A stretch of 64,000 nt of DNA from Hymenobacter tibetensis. GTDB taxonomy: Bacteria > Bacteroidota > Bacteroidia > Cytophagales > Hymenobacteraceae. How positions within the stretch are numbered: position 1 is the first letter of the stretch; each line of letters opens with the position of its first letter. The DNA is taken from NCBI RefSeq assembly GCF_022827545.1, contig NZ_CP094669.1:5573001-5637000 (forward strand), given 5' to 3'. A program made the translations under genes and the position numbers. This document shows, piece by piece, positions 17,053 through 25,454 of this stretch. A model generated the notes under the pieces. The model did not search any database. It saw nothing but the letters and a program-made list of their open reading frames with translations, and was not told where the DNA came from.

Positions 17053-17832
17053 ATGAAACACACCTACAACTTCCAGACGATTTGGGTACGTGCGGCGCTG
17101 ATTTTAGTTCTATTCGTAAGTAACCTCACTGTGCAGGCAGGAGGGCCGCCCACATCGGCTCAGGTGACAGCCAGCACTACTGCTTTCCTGAAACGTTTTG
17201 TGAACAAGGAAGGTGAAGTGAATTACAAGGCGATTCAGAAAGACCCCAAGCAGCTTGATGCTTTGCTTGATGACATTGCCTCTTTCAGCATGAAAGGTGC
17301 TTCGCAGGCAGAACTATATGCATTCTACCTGAATGCGTACAACATCCTAGTTATCGGCGAGATAGTTAGCAACTATCCCGTAACATCGGTGCAGGACATG
17401 CCCGGCTTTTTCGACAAAACGCAGATGTTGATCGGCGGCGAGAAAATGACCCTCGACGAGCTAGAGCACAACAAACTACGTAAGCTTTATGACGATCCTC
17501 GGCTACACTTTGCCTTGGTGTGCGGTACCACTAGCTGCCCACGCCTAAGCCGCGAAGCCTACATGGGCAAGGAACTGTTTGTGCAACTGAATGCGCAAAC
17601 CAAGCGCGTACTCACCGACCCTGCTTTCGTGAAAGTAGACGCCGAAGGCAAAACCGTGAAACTACCCGAAATCTTCAAATGGTATGAGTCTGACTTCGGC
17701 ATGAGTGGCAAAACCGGCGTGGCTTACGTCAACCAGTTCCGCGACGACAAGCGGGTTCCAACGTGGTTCGCAATGGACTACTACACCTACGACTGGAGAC
17801 TGAACGATCAGAAAGACGACTCGAAGAAATAA
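17053..17832 (+). CDS. Exported DUF547 protein
   Basis: A 259-aa protein with a signal peptide ending near VQAGG (residues 1 to about 30). The rest is one DUF547 domain: a segment with VNKEGEVNYKAIQKD, then AFYLNAYNILVI, then LHFALVCGTTSCPRLSREAYMGKEL. The Asn-Ala-Tyr-Asn and Cys-Gly-x-x-x-Cys-Pro blocks define the family. DUF547 has been likened to transglutaminase or papain-like folds, but no activity is established. It is preceded by the AT-rich island and followed by a perfect 25-bp hairpin, so it is a single-gene unit. Confidence 0.9.
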   Translation: MKHTYNFQTIWVRAALILVLFVSNLTVQAGGPPTSAQVTASTTAFLKRFVNKEGEVNYKAIQKDPKQLDALLDDIASFSMKGASQAELYAFYLNAYNILVIGEIVSNYPVTSVQDMPGFFDKTQMLIGGEKMTLDELEHNKLRKLYDDPRLHFALVCGTTSCPRLSREAYMGKELFVQLNAQTKRVLTDPAFVKVDAEGKTVKLPEIFKWYESDFGMSGKTGVAYVNQFRDDKRVPTWFAMDYYTYDWRLNDQKDDSKK

Positions 17833-17843
17833 ATTTGCTTCAG

Positions 17844-17908
17844 AACCCAGCAAAACCAAGAGCGACACTCGTGCATAGCATGGGTGTCGCTCTTGGTTTT
17901 GCTGGGTT
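17844..17908 (+). terminator. Perfect 25-bp hairpin after DUF547 gene
   Basis: The arms 17844-17868 and 17884-17908 are exact reverse complements (outer end AACCCAGC, inner end GCGACAC) around a 15-nt loop, 12 nt after the stop codon. It probably ends DUF547 transcription. The aspA start (18028) lies 120 nt downstream of it. Confidence 0.75.
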
Positions 17909-18027
17909 TGTGCACTAGCACTTCTTGGCTGGATTCCTGGCGAGGCAGTTGGGTTAGCGGCTTGTATGGTGTGTCTTATCCTAGCTCCGCAGTTTACGTA
18001 GAAGACACTCCACCCCTTCCCCCACCA

Positions 18028-19434
18028 ATGCTCACATCCAGACTTGAACACGATTTCCTAGGCGAACGAGCCATTCCGGCTAATGTATACTACGGCATCC
18101 AAACGCTCCGGGCGCTGGAAAACTTCAACATTACGGGCATTCCGCTGAAGTCGGAGCCACTCTTTGTGCAAGCGCTTGGCTACGTAAAGAAAGCAGCAGC
18201 ACTAGCCAACCGCGACATGGGTGTGCTGGACCCAGGTATTGCCGATTGCATCGTCAGGGCTTGTGACCGGGTTATTGCCGGCGAGCTAGACGACCAGTTT
18301 CTGACCGACATGATCCAGGGCGGTGCGGGCACGTCCGTCAACATGAACGCCAACGAGGTTATTGCCAATGTAGCGTTGGAGCTAATGGACAAGCCCAAAG
18401 GCCAGTATGAGTTCTGCCACCCCAACAACCACGTCAACTGCTCCCAGTCCACCAACGACGCGTACCCCACGGCTTTCCGCATTGCCCTCAACAACAAGTT
18501 GGTGAGCTATAGCCAAGCATTAGGGGAGTTGGCCGATGCCTTTGCTGAAAAAGGCGAAGAGTTTCAAAACGTGCTGAAGATGGGCCGCACGCAGCTTCAA
18601 GATGCGGTGCCGATGAGCATGGGCGACGAGTTCAAGGCCTTTGCCACCAACTTGCGCGAAGAGTTGCTGCGCATCCAAGACAGCCGCAACCTGATCAGTG
18701 AAATCAACATGGGAGCCACGGCCATTGGCACCCGCGTAAATGCTCCTGCTGGCTACGGCGAAAAAGTAACCGAATATCTGCGCGACGTAACGGGACTGGA
18801 GTTAGTACTAGCCGGCGACCTTATCGAAGCCACCTACGATACGGGCGCTTACGTGCAGCTATCGGGAGTGTTGAAGCGTACTGCCGTGAAGCTGTCCAAG
18901 ATCTGCAACGACTTGCGGCTGCTGTCATCGGGCCCTCGTGCGGGCTTGTTTGAAATCAACCTGCCACCGCTACAGCCAGGGTCCAGCATCATGCCGGGCA
19001 AGGTCAACCCGGTGGTACCAGAAGTAGTCAACCAGACGGCCTTCTACGTTATCGGCGCCGACTTAACCGTGACGATGGCCGCCGAAGCAGGACAGCTACA
19101 ACTGAACGTCATGGAGCCTGTCATCTCGTTTGCCCTGTTTACCAGCATCTCTTACCTCACCCGGGCCTGCCATACGCTACGCGAGAAGTGCGTGGTTGGC
19201 ATCACGGCCAACACCGAGCACGCTGAGAAGCTGGTTCGCAACAGCATTGGCATTGTTACGCAGCTGAACCCGGTGCTTGGCTACGAGACTTCTGCAGAAA
19301 TAGCGAAAGAGGCCCTGCGCACCGGCAAGAACGTCTACGACATTGCCGTAACGGAGCGCCAATTGCTGACTCAAGCCAAGTGGGATGAAATCTTCACCTT
19401 CGAAAACTTGATTCGCCCCCACTTCATCCAGTAG
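18028..19434 (+). CDS. aspA: Aspartate ammonia-lyase
   Basis: This enzyme interconverts L-aspartate with fumarate and ammonia. The ATG at 18028 (MLTSRLEHDFLGERAIPANVYYGIQTLRA) gives 468 aa, matching the family (about 470-480). The open frame reaches back into the upstream hairpin, so the longer version is not credible. The superfamily signature GSSIMPGKVNPV is intact. MIQGGAGTSVNMNANEVIAN and HVNCSQSTNDAYPTAFRIA are typical of aspartase, and distinguish it from fumarase C only by overall similarity, so some uncertainty remains. It stands alone and is convergent with a GNAT gene. Confidence 0.93.
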   Translation: MLTSRLEHDFLGERAIPANVYYGIQTLRALENFNITGIPLKSEPLFVQALGYVKKAAALANRDMGVLDPGIADCIVRACDRVIAGELDDQFLTDMIQGGAGTSVNMNANEVIANVALELMDKPKGQYEFCHPNNHVNCSQSTNDAYPTAFRIALNNKLVSYSQALGELADAFAEKGEEFQNVLKMGRTQLQDAVPMSMGDEFKAFATNLREELLRIQDSRNLISEINMGATAIGTRVNAPAGYGEKVTEYLRDVTGLELVLAGDLIEATYDTGAYVQLSGVLKRTAVKLSKICNDLRLLSSGPRAGLFEINLPPLQPGSSIMPGKVNPVVPEVVNQTAFYVIGADLTVTMAAEAGQLQLNVMEPVISFALFTSISYLTRACHTLREKCVVGITANTEHAEKLVRNSIGIVTQLNPVLGYETSAEIAKEALRTGKNVYDIAVTERQLLTQAKWDEIFTFENLIRPHFIQ

Positions 19435-19508
19435 TTCGGGCACTACCGAGCAGCTGTATTGTAGGCCGTTCGGTACACCCCCACTCTCCTACACACTTCC
19501 AGTGGCAA

Positions 19509-20054
19509 CTATACCAGAGGAGCCCGCTCCAGCATAATGGTAGGCTGGTCGTGGTAGGTGGTGCGGTGGTACTCTTGGTAGCCGAACTTATGGGCCACGC
19601 GTAACGAAGCCTTGTTTTTAGGATGGATGATACACACAGTACGGACGGAGCCAAAATGCCCGTCGGCCCACGCGAGGGCAGCTTCTACGGCCTCGGTGGC
19701 GTATCCCTGCCCGTGTGCTTGCCCTGCCAGCACCCAACCGATTTCCGGCGCACCGTTGCTGGCCGGCTTGATGTTGCGCTTGGGGTCGGCAAAGCCCACC
19801 ACTCCAATAAAACGGCCCGTAGCCTTTTCTTCTACGGCCCAAAAGCCGTAGCCCATCAATGTCCAGTGCCCGATGCTACGGAGCAAGGTGCCCCACACTT
19901 CTTCTTCGAGCATCGGCCGCGGGCTCAGGTAGCGGTACACTTGGGGGTCGGCCCACATGGTTACGTACTCTGCGAAATCCGTGGGCTTGTAGCCGCGCAG
20001 TAGCAGCCGAGTGGTTTCTAGAACTGGAACTTGTTGAATAGAAGTACTAACCAT
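19509..20054 (-). CDS. GNAT acetyltransferase, RimJ/RimL type
   Basis: A 181-aa protein starting at the ATG 20054 (MVSTSIQQVPVLETTRLLLRGYKPTDF). It has the RimJ/RimL/Acetyltransf_3 layout: LLLRGYKPTDFAEY at the N-terminus, GYGFWAVEEKATGRFIGVVGF as beta strands, and the acetyl-CoA loop region GWVLAGQAHGQGYATEA. It ends with VRTVCIIHPKNKASLRVAHKFGY, the Asn and Tyr positions seen in the family. It acetylates an amine on a protein N-terminus or small molecule; the substrate is not deducible. The frame open to 20207 contains no better start. Confidence 0.9.
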   Translation of the reverse strand: MVSTSIQQVPVLETTRLLLRGYKPTDFAEYVTMWADPQVYRYLSPRPMLEEEVWGTLLRSIGHWTLMGYGFWAVEEKATGRFIGVVGFADPKRNIKPASNGAPEIGWVLAGQAHGQGYATEAVEAALAWADGHFGSVRTVCIIHPKNKASLRVAHKFGYQEYHRTTYHDQPTIMLERAPLV

Positions 20055-20430
20055 AGATGCATAAGGGAATCCAAAGAAGCAATTGTTGGCTCCGGGTGGG
20101 CTAAAGTAAGCACCACGGAGAATAATAATTTGAGTGGGGTACTTCAAACAAAATAAAGAAATTGTTGAGTGGCTTTGGCTCTCTATCCTTAGCCCGAAAT
20201 AAGACAATGCCTTATGTCCTATGGATCAGCTTCAACGCAACCCAACCTGATAATCAATTAGTTGCTGAAAGAGCCACTCAAACGTCCAGACTACGCCGCA
20301 AGCAACGACAATAAAAGAGGCTTAAGCCTGTAATTTTCAATGGTTTATATTTCAATTGATAGTAAAACAACAAGCCTTTCCGCAGTGCGGAAAGGCTTGT
20401 TGTTTGTAAGGGCGGATATAAGCTACTGAT
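20055..20430. other. 376-bp intergenic region
   Basis: It holds the GNAT promoter side and, near 20365-20405, the terminator of the Hsp20 gene. The rest shows no ORF or RNA gene that I can support. Confidence 0.4.
20365..20405 (-). terminator. Terminator of the Hsp20 gene
   Basis: A perfect 19-bp stem (AAACAACAAGCCTTTCCGC with its complement) around a 3-nt loop lies 25 nt past the Hsp20 stop codon. The minus-strand side ends in TTTACTATC. Confidence 0.8.
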
Positions 20431-21072
20431 TTAGGAGCCGGCCCCCGCGCTATGAGGGTGGCCGTTCATTTCAACAACCTGGCCGGCAGAGTTACTTTTC
20501 TTTCGTGTGTCATTGCTGGTGTTGCTCTGCCCGTTGTTGCCAATGCCTGACACCGCTACGTCGGTAGCTTGCTGGCTTACACGCTCCGACAACTGACCAT
20601 TGCTAGCCCCGTTGTTGCCGGTAGTGCTCTGCCCACCGCGCACCTGGATTTGGTGGCGCATCGTTTTCTGCTCGTCTTTCGGTACGCTCACGCGCAGCAT
20701 CCCATCCTCGAACGACGCTTCGATACGGCCCGCATCCACAGTATCGGGTAGCTGGAACGAGCGTTGGAAAGAGCCAAACGAACTTTCCACCATGTGGTAG
20801 CGCCGTTGGTTTTGCTCGTTGCGGAACTGTCGCTCTCCGGCAATGGTCAGGCGGCCTTGGTGGAAATCCACCTTGATGTCTTCCCGCTTCATGCCTGGCA
20901 GAGCGGCTTCTATTTCATAACTCTTCTCTGTTTCGTAGGCGTCGACGTGGGGCGAGAAGCTGTTGACACGTCCCCGTGAGGCCAGCGAATCGTTGAAGAA
21001 CCGGTCGAGCATCGTACTGAAGTTCGACGATGCCAAGTCAGAAAATGAATCTTGATATTTTTGAATAGACAT
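20431..21072 (-). CDS. Hsp20/alpha-crystallin small heat shock protein with long tail
   Basis: A 213-aa chaperone that would bind unfolding proteins without ATP. Residues about 40-145 form the alpha-crystallin domain: VDAYETEKSYEIEAALPGMKREDIKVDF, RLTIAGER, and the end of the domain GMLRVSVPKD. The N-terminal arm includes SNFSTMLDRFFNDS. The region after about 148 is unusual: some 65 residues rich in Asn, Gly, Ser and Gln (STTGNNGASNGQ, GNNGQSNTSND), where most relatives end after a short IxI motif. No CIRCE element is visible upstream. A terminator follows directly. Confidence 0.92.
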   Translation of the reverse strand: MSIQKYQDSFSDLASSNFSTMLDRFFNDSLASRGRVNSFSPHVDAYETEKSYEIEAALPGMKREDIKVDFHQGRLTIAGERQFRNEQNQRRYHMVESSFGSFQRSFQLPDTVDAGRIEASFEDGMLRVSVPKDEQKTMRHQIQVRGGQSTTGNNGASNGQLSERVSQQATDVAVSGIGNNGQSNTSNDTRKKSNSAGQVVEMNGHPHSAGAGS

Positions 21073-21234
21073 GACGTTGAGAGTTTAGGTGAAACAAACA
21101 ACGATGCCGTTTACGATTCGAAAAAAAAGCAGGTTTCACCGTCAAAAGCTTTTTTTGAGCCATTGAGATGCATTTTTAGCGGCTACTTCAAGTCCTGGTT
21201 TTCAATGGTAGGCCCGGGCCACGAGGCCACCGCC

Positions 21235-21942
21235 CTAGCTTGCTTGTTGCTTGATAATCTGCCGGGCTACTTCCACTAGCGTTTTGCCTTGGTAGGTGGG
21301 AGGCGGCGCCAGCGGATACAGCTCCTGTCCGGGCCGTGCAACAAAGCCAGCAGCCAAGCCCGCGTGCATGGCCCCCGCTACATCCCAGCCGTGGGCGGCT
21401 ATCAGCATGGCTTCCTGTGGCTGCACGCCCAACGTTTGAATAGCAGCCGCATAGGTGTCGAGGTGGGGCTTGTAGCGCTGGCTAGCTTCAATGCTTAAGC
21501 CTTGCTCGAAGTACTGCATGATACGGGCATAACGCAACTGCTCGTCTAGCACTGCACGTGGCGAATTGGTGAAGGCAACCAGACGAATCCCAAGATCCAG
21601 CAACATTTCCAGGCCCGGCACTACATCCTTGTGCGGTGGCAACTCGGTGAGCAGCTGCACTATTTCGCGCTTCTTATCCGGCTTGAGGCATTTCTCTTCT
21701 AGTTTCTCGGCGGCCATATCGAGGGCCGCCTCGGCAATGCTGCCAAACGGGTGGTAGGAACCCGTTACGGTATCAACCAGTGAGTATTGCAGCAGCAAGC
21801 CAAACCATTGCTTGAAGGCAAACTTGTTGCCGAAGGCTTTGGTGACTGCGCGCTTCAACTTACTCATATCCAACAAGGTCTCGTTGACATCAACCAAGAT
21901 AACCTTGGGGTGCAACGGCCGAACCGCAAGAAGACTTTCCAT
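21235..21942 (-). CDS. Haloacid dehalogenase, type II (HAD family)
   Basis: A 235-aa protein from the ATG at 21942. Motif I reads LVDVNETLLDM, the form typical of L-2-haloacid dehalogenases and their phosphatase relatives. Motif II is LVAFTNSP, the Lys region is YKPHLDTYAAA, and the acidic end is MLIAAHGWDVAGAMHAG, where AAHGWD is characteristic of the type II dehalogenase branch. It would hydrolyse the halogen from a short 2-haloacid, or act on another small acid; the substrate is unproved. The gene stands alone between Hsp20 and the TPM gene. Confidence 0.87.
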   Translation of the reverse strand: MESLLAVRPLHPKVILVDVNETLLDMSKLKRAVTKAFGNKFAFKQWFGLLLQYSLVDTVTGSYHPFGSIAEAALDMAAEKLEEKCLKPDKKREIVQLLTELPPHKDVVPGLEMLLDLGIRLVAFTNSPRAVLDEQLRYARIMQYFEQGLSIEASQRYKPHLDTYAAAIQTLGVQPQEAMLIAAHGWDVAGAMHAGLAAGFVARPGQELYPLAPPPTYQGKTLVEVARQIIKQQAS

Positions 21943-22061
21943 ACACACGCTTTTAGCAGCCCAGCACTAAGCCGCACTCAACACCGCATACGCACACCCG
22001 GCATCCAAGTAAGGAACTCAGTGAATTTTCAAGCGTAACTACGTGCTTTTCGATTACTCAT

Positions 22062-22093
22062 CAAACAAAGCAGCCGCCCGTATGGGCGGCTGC
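22062..22093 (-). terminator. Terminator of the TPM-domain gene
   Basis: GCAGCCGCCC and GGGCGGCTGC (22070-22093) form a perfect 10-bp stem with a 4-nt loop. On the minus strand it is followed by TTTGTTTG. It lies 26 nt after the stop codon at 22120. Confidence 0.85.
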
Positions 22094-22119
22094 GTGAAGC
22101 ACTGGCAAACGCACGGAAC

Positions 22120-23517
22120 TTACCAAGAACCACTATTGTCGTCGTCGCTGTCGAAACCACCACCTCCGGTGTCGTCCGACGACATGTCATCGTACGACGA
22201 ATTATCGTCGGAAGAGAAATAGTCGGGGGAAGAGTTATCGAGAGAGTCGTCTTGCGAGAAGTAATCGGGGGCAGCTTCGTTGGAGTCGCCGCCTTGCAAG
22301 GCAGGAAAGTCATCTGCCGACCCTCCGGCCCCGCCCGCCAAGCCGGCGCCCCCGGCTAAACCTGCCGCACCGGCTGCGCCTGGGTCGAGGGAAGAGGGCG
22401 CGTTACCGTCGCCTGTCAGCCCGTGGCCAGAGTCGTTGTGCCCTGCTGAAGCCATTCGGTTGCCTAGGTACGCGCCGGCTGCCGCCGCTGCACCGGTTGC
22501 CAAAATGCCGCCCATGCCGCTGCCTATGCCACCGCCCATGGTACTACCCATACCGCCCCCCATGTTGTTGTTGCCCATACCGGGCCCACGGTTGCCATAG
22601 AAGTCGGGGCCTTGTTGTTGGGGAGGCACTCCTCCTCTATTTTGATTTTGGTTGCCCATGGGGCCAGTGGGGCGGTTGCCCAAGAAGTCGGGTGCATTGC
22701 TGGGTGCGGCAGCGGCCGCTGAACGGCGCTTAAACAACCGCACCAATCCCCACAATACGCCCCCGATCAGGAGGGCACCGATGGCGAGTGTCCCGAGGCC
22801 AAGGCCCGACGACTCGGGTGCAGGCACCGAAGACTGGGGCGAGAAAGGCTCCGTTGTGGGAGTATTGTCGGTGGCGGCTAGGTCTTGATTTAGGGTAGCT
22901 CCCCCACTACTAGCAGCAGCCCCTGCCGTTCCCGTTGCAGCAGAACCCGGTTCAACGGCAGCAGCCGGTTGATTTTTCTGCGGGTTGGAATCTGGGTTAG
23001 CGGCCAGCATCAGGGTGTTGAGGCCCGTCCGCAGCCCGGCAAAGTAGTTGCCTTTCTTGAAGCCCGGCGTCATTTGCTCGTTGATAACGCGTGCTGTCAG
23101 CTCGGGGGTGATGACACTCTGCAACCCTGATCCTGGCTGCACGGTAACTTTGCGCTCTTGTCCGGAGAGCAGTACCACTATCCCGTTGTTTTTTTCACGT
23201 TGGCCTACTCCCCAAGCTTCCCCGAGCGCCCGGCCGTAGTCGGCCACTGTGCGGCCACCGAGCGTAGGCACGGTGACTACCACAATTTGGGTTCCGGTGT
23301 TGTCGGCGTAGCGGCGCAGGCCATTTTCCAGGCTCTTGGCATCGGCGGTACTCAGCAGCTTGGCCTCATCGGTCACAAACCGGAAGGGCGAAGGCCGGGC
23401 TGGTAATCCTTCAGCTGCTTGGGCGGTAGCCTGAACAGTTGATTGTGCGCTTGCTGTTGCAGGCAACCGTAGCTCGGTTGAGGCCAACAGCAACAGAAGA
23501 AACAGGAAGCGTTGCAT
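22120..23517 (-). CDS. TPM-domain (YgcG-like) exported membrane protein
   Basis: A 465-aa protein with a signal peptide (MQRFLFLLLLLASTELRLPATASAQ). The TPM domain covers about 45-170: FVTDEAKLLSTADAKSLENGLRRYADNTGTQIVVVTVPTL, AWGVGQREKNNGIVVLLS, and KGNYFAGLRTGLNTL. A Ser/Ala/Pro linker leads to one membrane helix at about 243-262 (LGTLAIGALLIGGVLWGLVRLFKRR). After it the chain is Gly/Asn/Pro-rich and then Asp/Ser-rich, ending DDNSGSW. TPM proteins act in photosystem repair in plants and are of unclear role in bacteria. The low-complexity tail would face the cytoplasm if the N-terminus is periplasmic. It is a single-gene unit with a clear terminator. Confidence 0.88.
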   Translation of the reverse strand: MQRFLFLLLLLASTELRLPATASAQSTVQATAQAAEGLPARPSPFRFVTDEAKLLSTADAKSLENGLRRYADNTGTQIVVVTVPTLGGRTVADYGRALGEAWGVGQREKNNGIVVLLSGQERKVTVQPGSGLQSVITPELTARVINEQMTPGFKKGNYFAGLRTGLNTLMLAANPDSNPQKNQPAAAVEPGSAATGTAGAAASSGGATLNQDLAATDNTPTTEPFSPQSSVPAPESSGLGLGTLAIGALLIGGVLWGLVRLFKRRSAAAAAPSNAPDFLGNRPTGPMGNQNQNRGGVPPQQQGPDFYGNRGPGMGNNNMGGGMGSTMGGGIGSGMGGILATGAAAAAGAYLGNRMASAGHNDSGHGLTGDGNAPSSLDPGAAGAAGLAGGAGLAGGAGGSADDFPALQGGDSNEAAPDYFSQDDSLDNSSPDYFSSDDNSSYDDMSSDDTGGGGFDSDDDNSGSW

Positions 23518-23708
23518 AGCGTACAGGTGTAGAGTGGGGAGAGCACCTTACAAAGCAGGTGTATCGGCCTTCTACGGGCTGCGGCGCTGCAACAGCTATC
23601 CTTACTGCCCCAAATCCACTGGATTTTATCCTGATCAAGTAAGCTGCCACATGGGGGCAGGCACTATATAAACAAGGGCATTACCCGCATTTAGGCAACT
23701 ACACTTAT

Positions 23709-23716
23709 TACTTTTG
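23709..23716 (+). promoter_or_regulatory. Exact TAnnTTTG box just before a start codon
   Basis: TACTTTTG ends 6 nt before the ATG at 23723. If this is the -7 element, the transcript would begin at or within a few bases of the start codon, giving a leaderless mRNA. This is an inference from position. Confidence 0.35.
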
Positions 23717-23722
23717 TGCTTG

Positions 23723-24154
23723 ATGAAGCAAACTTCACCTCGTAACGCTTACTTTAAAAACAATGCTGGAAGCTTGTCAGAAGAACCCGCAGGCTTTCTG
23801 CGAGCTGTCTGGACCAGCAACCCACGTCAGCTATCCGAAACCCAGACCCTGTTTACGCACATGCTGCACGCGTTGCAACGCAACCACTGGAGCCGGATTT
23901 TAATCAATCAGGTAGACATGCTCCCGTTTTCGCTGGAAGAGCAAAAATGGGTGGCGCAGGAATGGCTACCACTAGCCGGGCAAACCGGCTACCGCTACGG
24001 AGCTGTTGTTGTTTCTCACAACGTGATGGTACGCTTGGCTACTGCTTATATCACCACGCACGTTCTGGGCCGCCCCCTAACCTACCGGTCGTTCGAGGTG
24101 GAAGCGGAGGCAACCGCCTGGCTACTACAGCAGCCCAATTCGCCGCCGCAGTAG
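23723..24154 (+). CDS. SpoIIAA/STAS-like small protein, paralog 3
   Basis: A 143-aa soluble protein from the ATG at 23723 (MKQTSPRNAYFKNN). It follows the same pattern as the proteins at 13321 and 13890: an early AVWTSNP, a helix, a short core strand (SRILINQVDML), a QKWVAQEWLPL element, the strand YGAVVVSHNVMVRLAT, and a C-terminal VEAEATAWLLQ helix. The central WLxDxR motif is not conserved here, so this is the most diverged of the three. No enzyme motif is visible. It is convergent with arsM (62 nt between stops). Confidence 0.6.
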   Translation: MKQTSPRNAYFKNNAGSLSEEPAGFLRAVWTSNPRQLSETQTLFTHMLHALQRNHWSRILINQVDMLPFSLEEQKWVAQEWLPLAGQTGYRYGAVVVSHNVMVRLATAYITTHVLGRPLTYRSFEVEAEATAWLLQQPNSPPQ

Positions 24155-24216
24155 CCATTTCCCGGTTCCTATACGTTGTAGCACTAGGTCTTACCTAGCA
24201 AGTAGGCAACGACACG

Positions 24217-25266
24217 CTAGCAGCCGCAACCAGCAGCCACCTCACCAGAGGCAGCAGCGGCCGGGGCTGGGCCACAGTCGAACAGGCCAAAGTGCCGGTT
24301 CTTGTTGCCAACCACCTGAAAATAGGGTGCATAGCGGGTCTCCGCTACCATGGCGGCGGTGTTGCCACACACCAGCATCGGGCGGCCCGTCTCGAAGGTG
24401 TGGTGGTCGTCGAGGACGAATTGGTGGGGCTGGCCTGGCACCGTACCCAAATAAGTAGCTACTTGGCCGTAATCCTCGCAACGGTCTTCCAGGTCAAGCT
24501 TGAAGGCGCGCACCGTGAACGAGTAGAACCCAATATTGCCCACTTTCGCTTCGATGTCGGGGTTGTTGATGGTAAGGCGGCGGCTGGCAAACAGCCGGTA
24601 GTCGGAGACGCCAAGGCGCATGAGCAGCCGCCGGAAGTCCTCGGTGTAGAGGGCGCCGCTCAGGCACTCGCCGTACAGTACGGGGTCTTGGCGCAACGCT
24701 TCTGGTACGCGACGGTCGGCAAACACGTCGGCGATAAACAGCTCACCACCAGGCTTAAGCACCCTGAATATTTCGCGGTACGTTGCTTCTTTATCGGTGC
24801 TGAGGTTGAGTACGCAGTTGCTCACCACCAAATCCACGCTATTGTCAGGCAAGCCGGCAGCCTGCAAGTCCTCGATGTAGCCGTGGCGAAACTCTACGTT
24901 GGGTTGGGCATAGCCGAACTGCACCGTGTGGGTATCCACGTGGCGGCGGGCTACGGCCAGTTGCTCTTCGGTCATGTCCACGCCAATCACGCGGCCCGAC
25001 TCCCCAACCAGCTTCGAGAGCAGAAACGCATCACGACCGGAGCCGCTGCCTAAATCCAGCACCGTGCATCCTTCAATGGCATCAGGTACGCATACCCCGC
25101 AACCGTAGTATTTCTCTAGCACCTCGGGGGCTAACTGAGCCAGGATCCGGCGGTGCGCCAGCGGAATATCGTCGGTACAGCAGGCATTGGTAAGCAGGTC
25201 CTGGTTGGTTTCCAATTGGGCACCGTAGTAGTCCTGTACTTGGGCGTGGGTGGTGGAAGTTTGCAT
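24217..25266 (-). CDS. arsM: Arsenite S-adenosylmethionine methyltransferase
   Basis: A 349-aa enzyme from the ATG at 25266 (MQTSTTHAQVQDYYG). The SAM-binding motif is VLDLGSGSGRDAFLLSKLVG (about 69-88), followed by GVDMTEEQL. The conserved cysteines that hold As(III) are present: NACC (29-30), CGVC (56, 59), SNCVLNL (151) and GECLSGA (201). It would methylate arsenite to volatile or soluble methylarsenicals in the cytoplasm. The C-terminus ends in GCGC, perhaps an additional thiol pair. No arsR, arsB or arsC lies next to it. Confidence 0.93.
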   Translation of the reverse strand: MQTSTTHAQVQDYYGAQLETNQDLLTNACCTDDIPLAHRRILAQLAPEVLEKYYGCGVCVPDAIEGCTVLDLGSGSGRDAFLLSKLVGESGRVIGVDMTEEQLAVARRHVDTHTVQFGYAQPNVEFRHGYIEDLQAAGLPDNSVDLVVSNCVLNLSTDKEATYREIFRVLKPGGELFIADVFADRRVPEALRQDPVLYGECLSGALYTEDFRRLLMRLGVSDYRLFASRRLTINNPDIEAKVGNIGFYSFTVRAFKLDLEDRCEDYGQVATYLGTVPGQPHQFVLDDHHTFETGRPMLVCGNTAAMVAETRYAPYFQVVGNKNRHFGLFDCGPAPAAAASGEVAAGCGC

Positions 25267-25454
25267 AAGGGAATGATAGGGAAAATAACCTACGCGTACA
25301 ACCAGCTCGCTGGATGTTAGTTGCAACATCTTTAACGCAACACCACAGAGGCCCGCAAACGAGCCGCTGCTAAGGTAGCAACAAGCCAACCCCTTCCCGA
25401 AAGCAACACGGCTTTCAAAAAGGGGCATAGCAACAGCAAACTGGGGAGTACAAC

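Noticed and set aside
17884..18027. Longer aspA start from 17884
   Set aside because: It begins in the second arm of the DUF547 terminator and adds 48 residues absent from other aspartases.
25267..25428. Longer start for arsM from 25428
   Set aside because: The ATG at 25266 gives the normal ArsM start. The extra residues have no counterpart.
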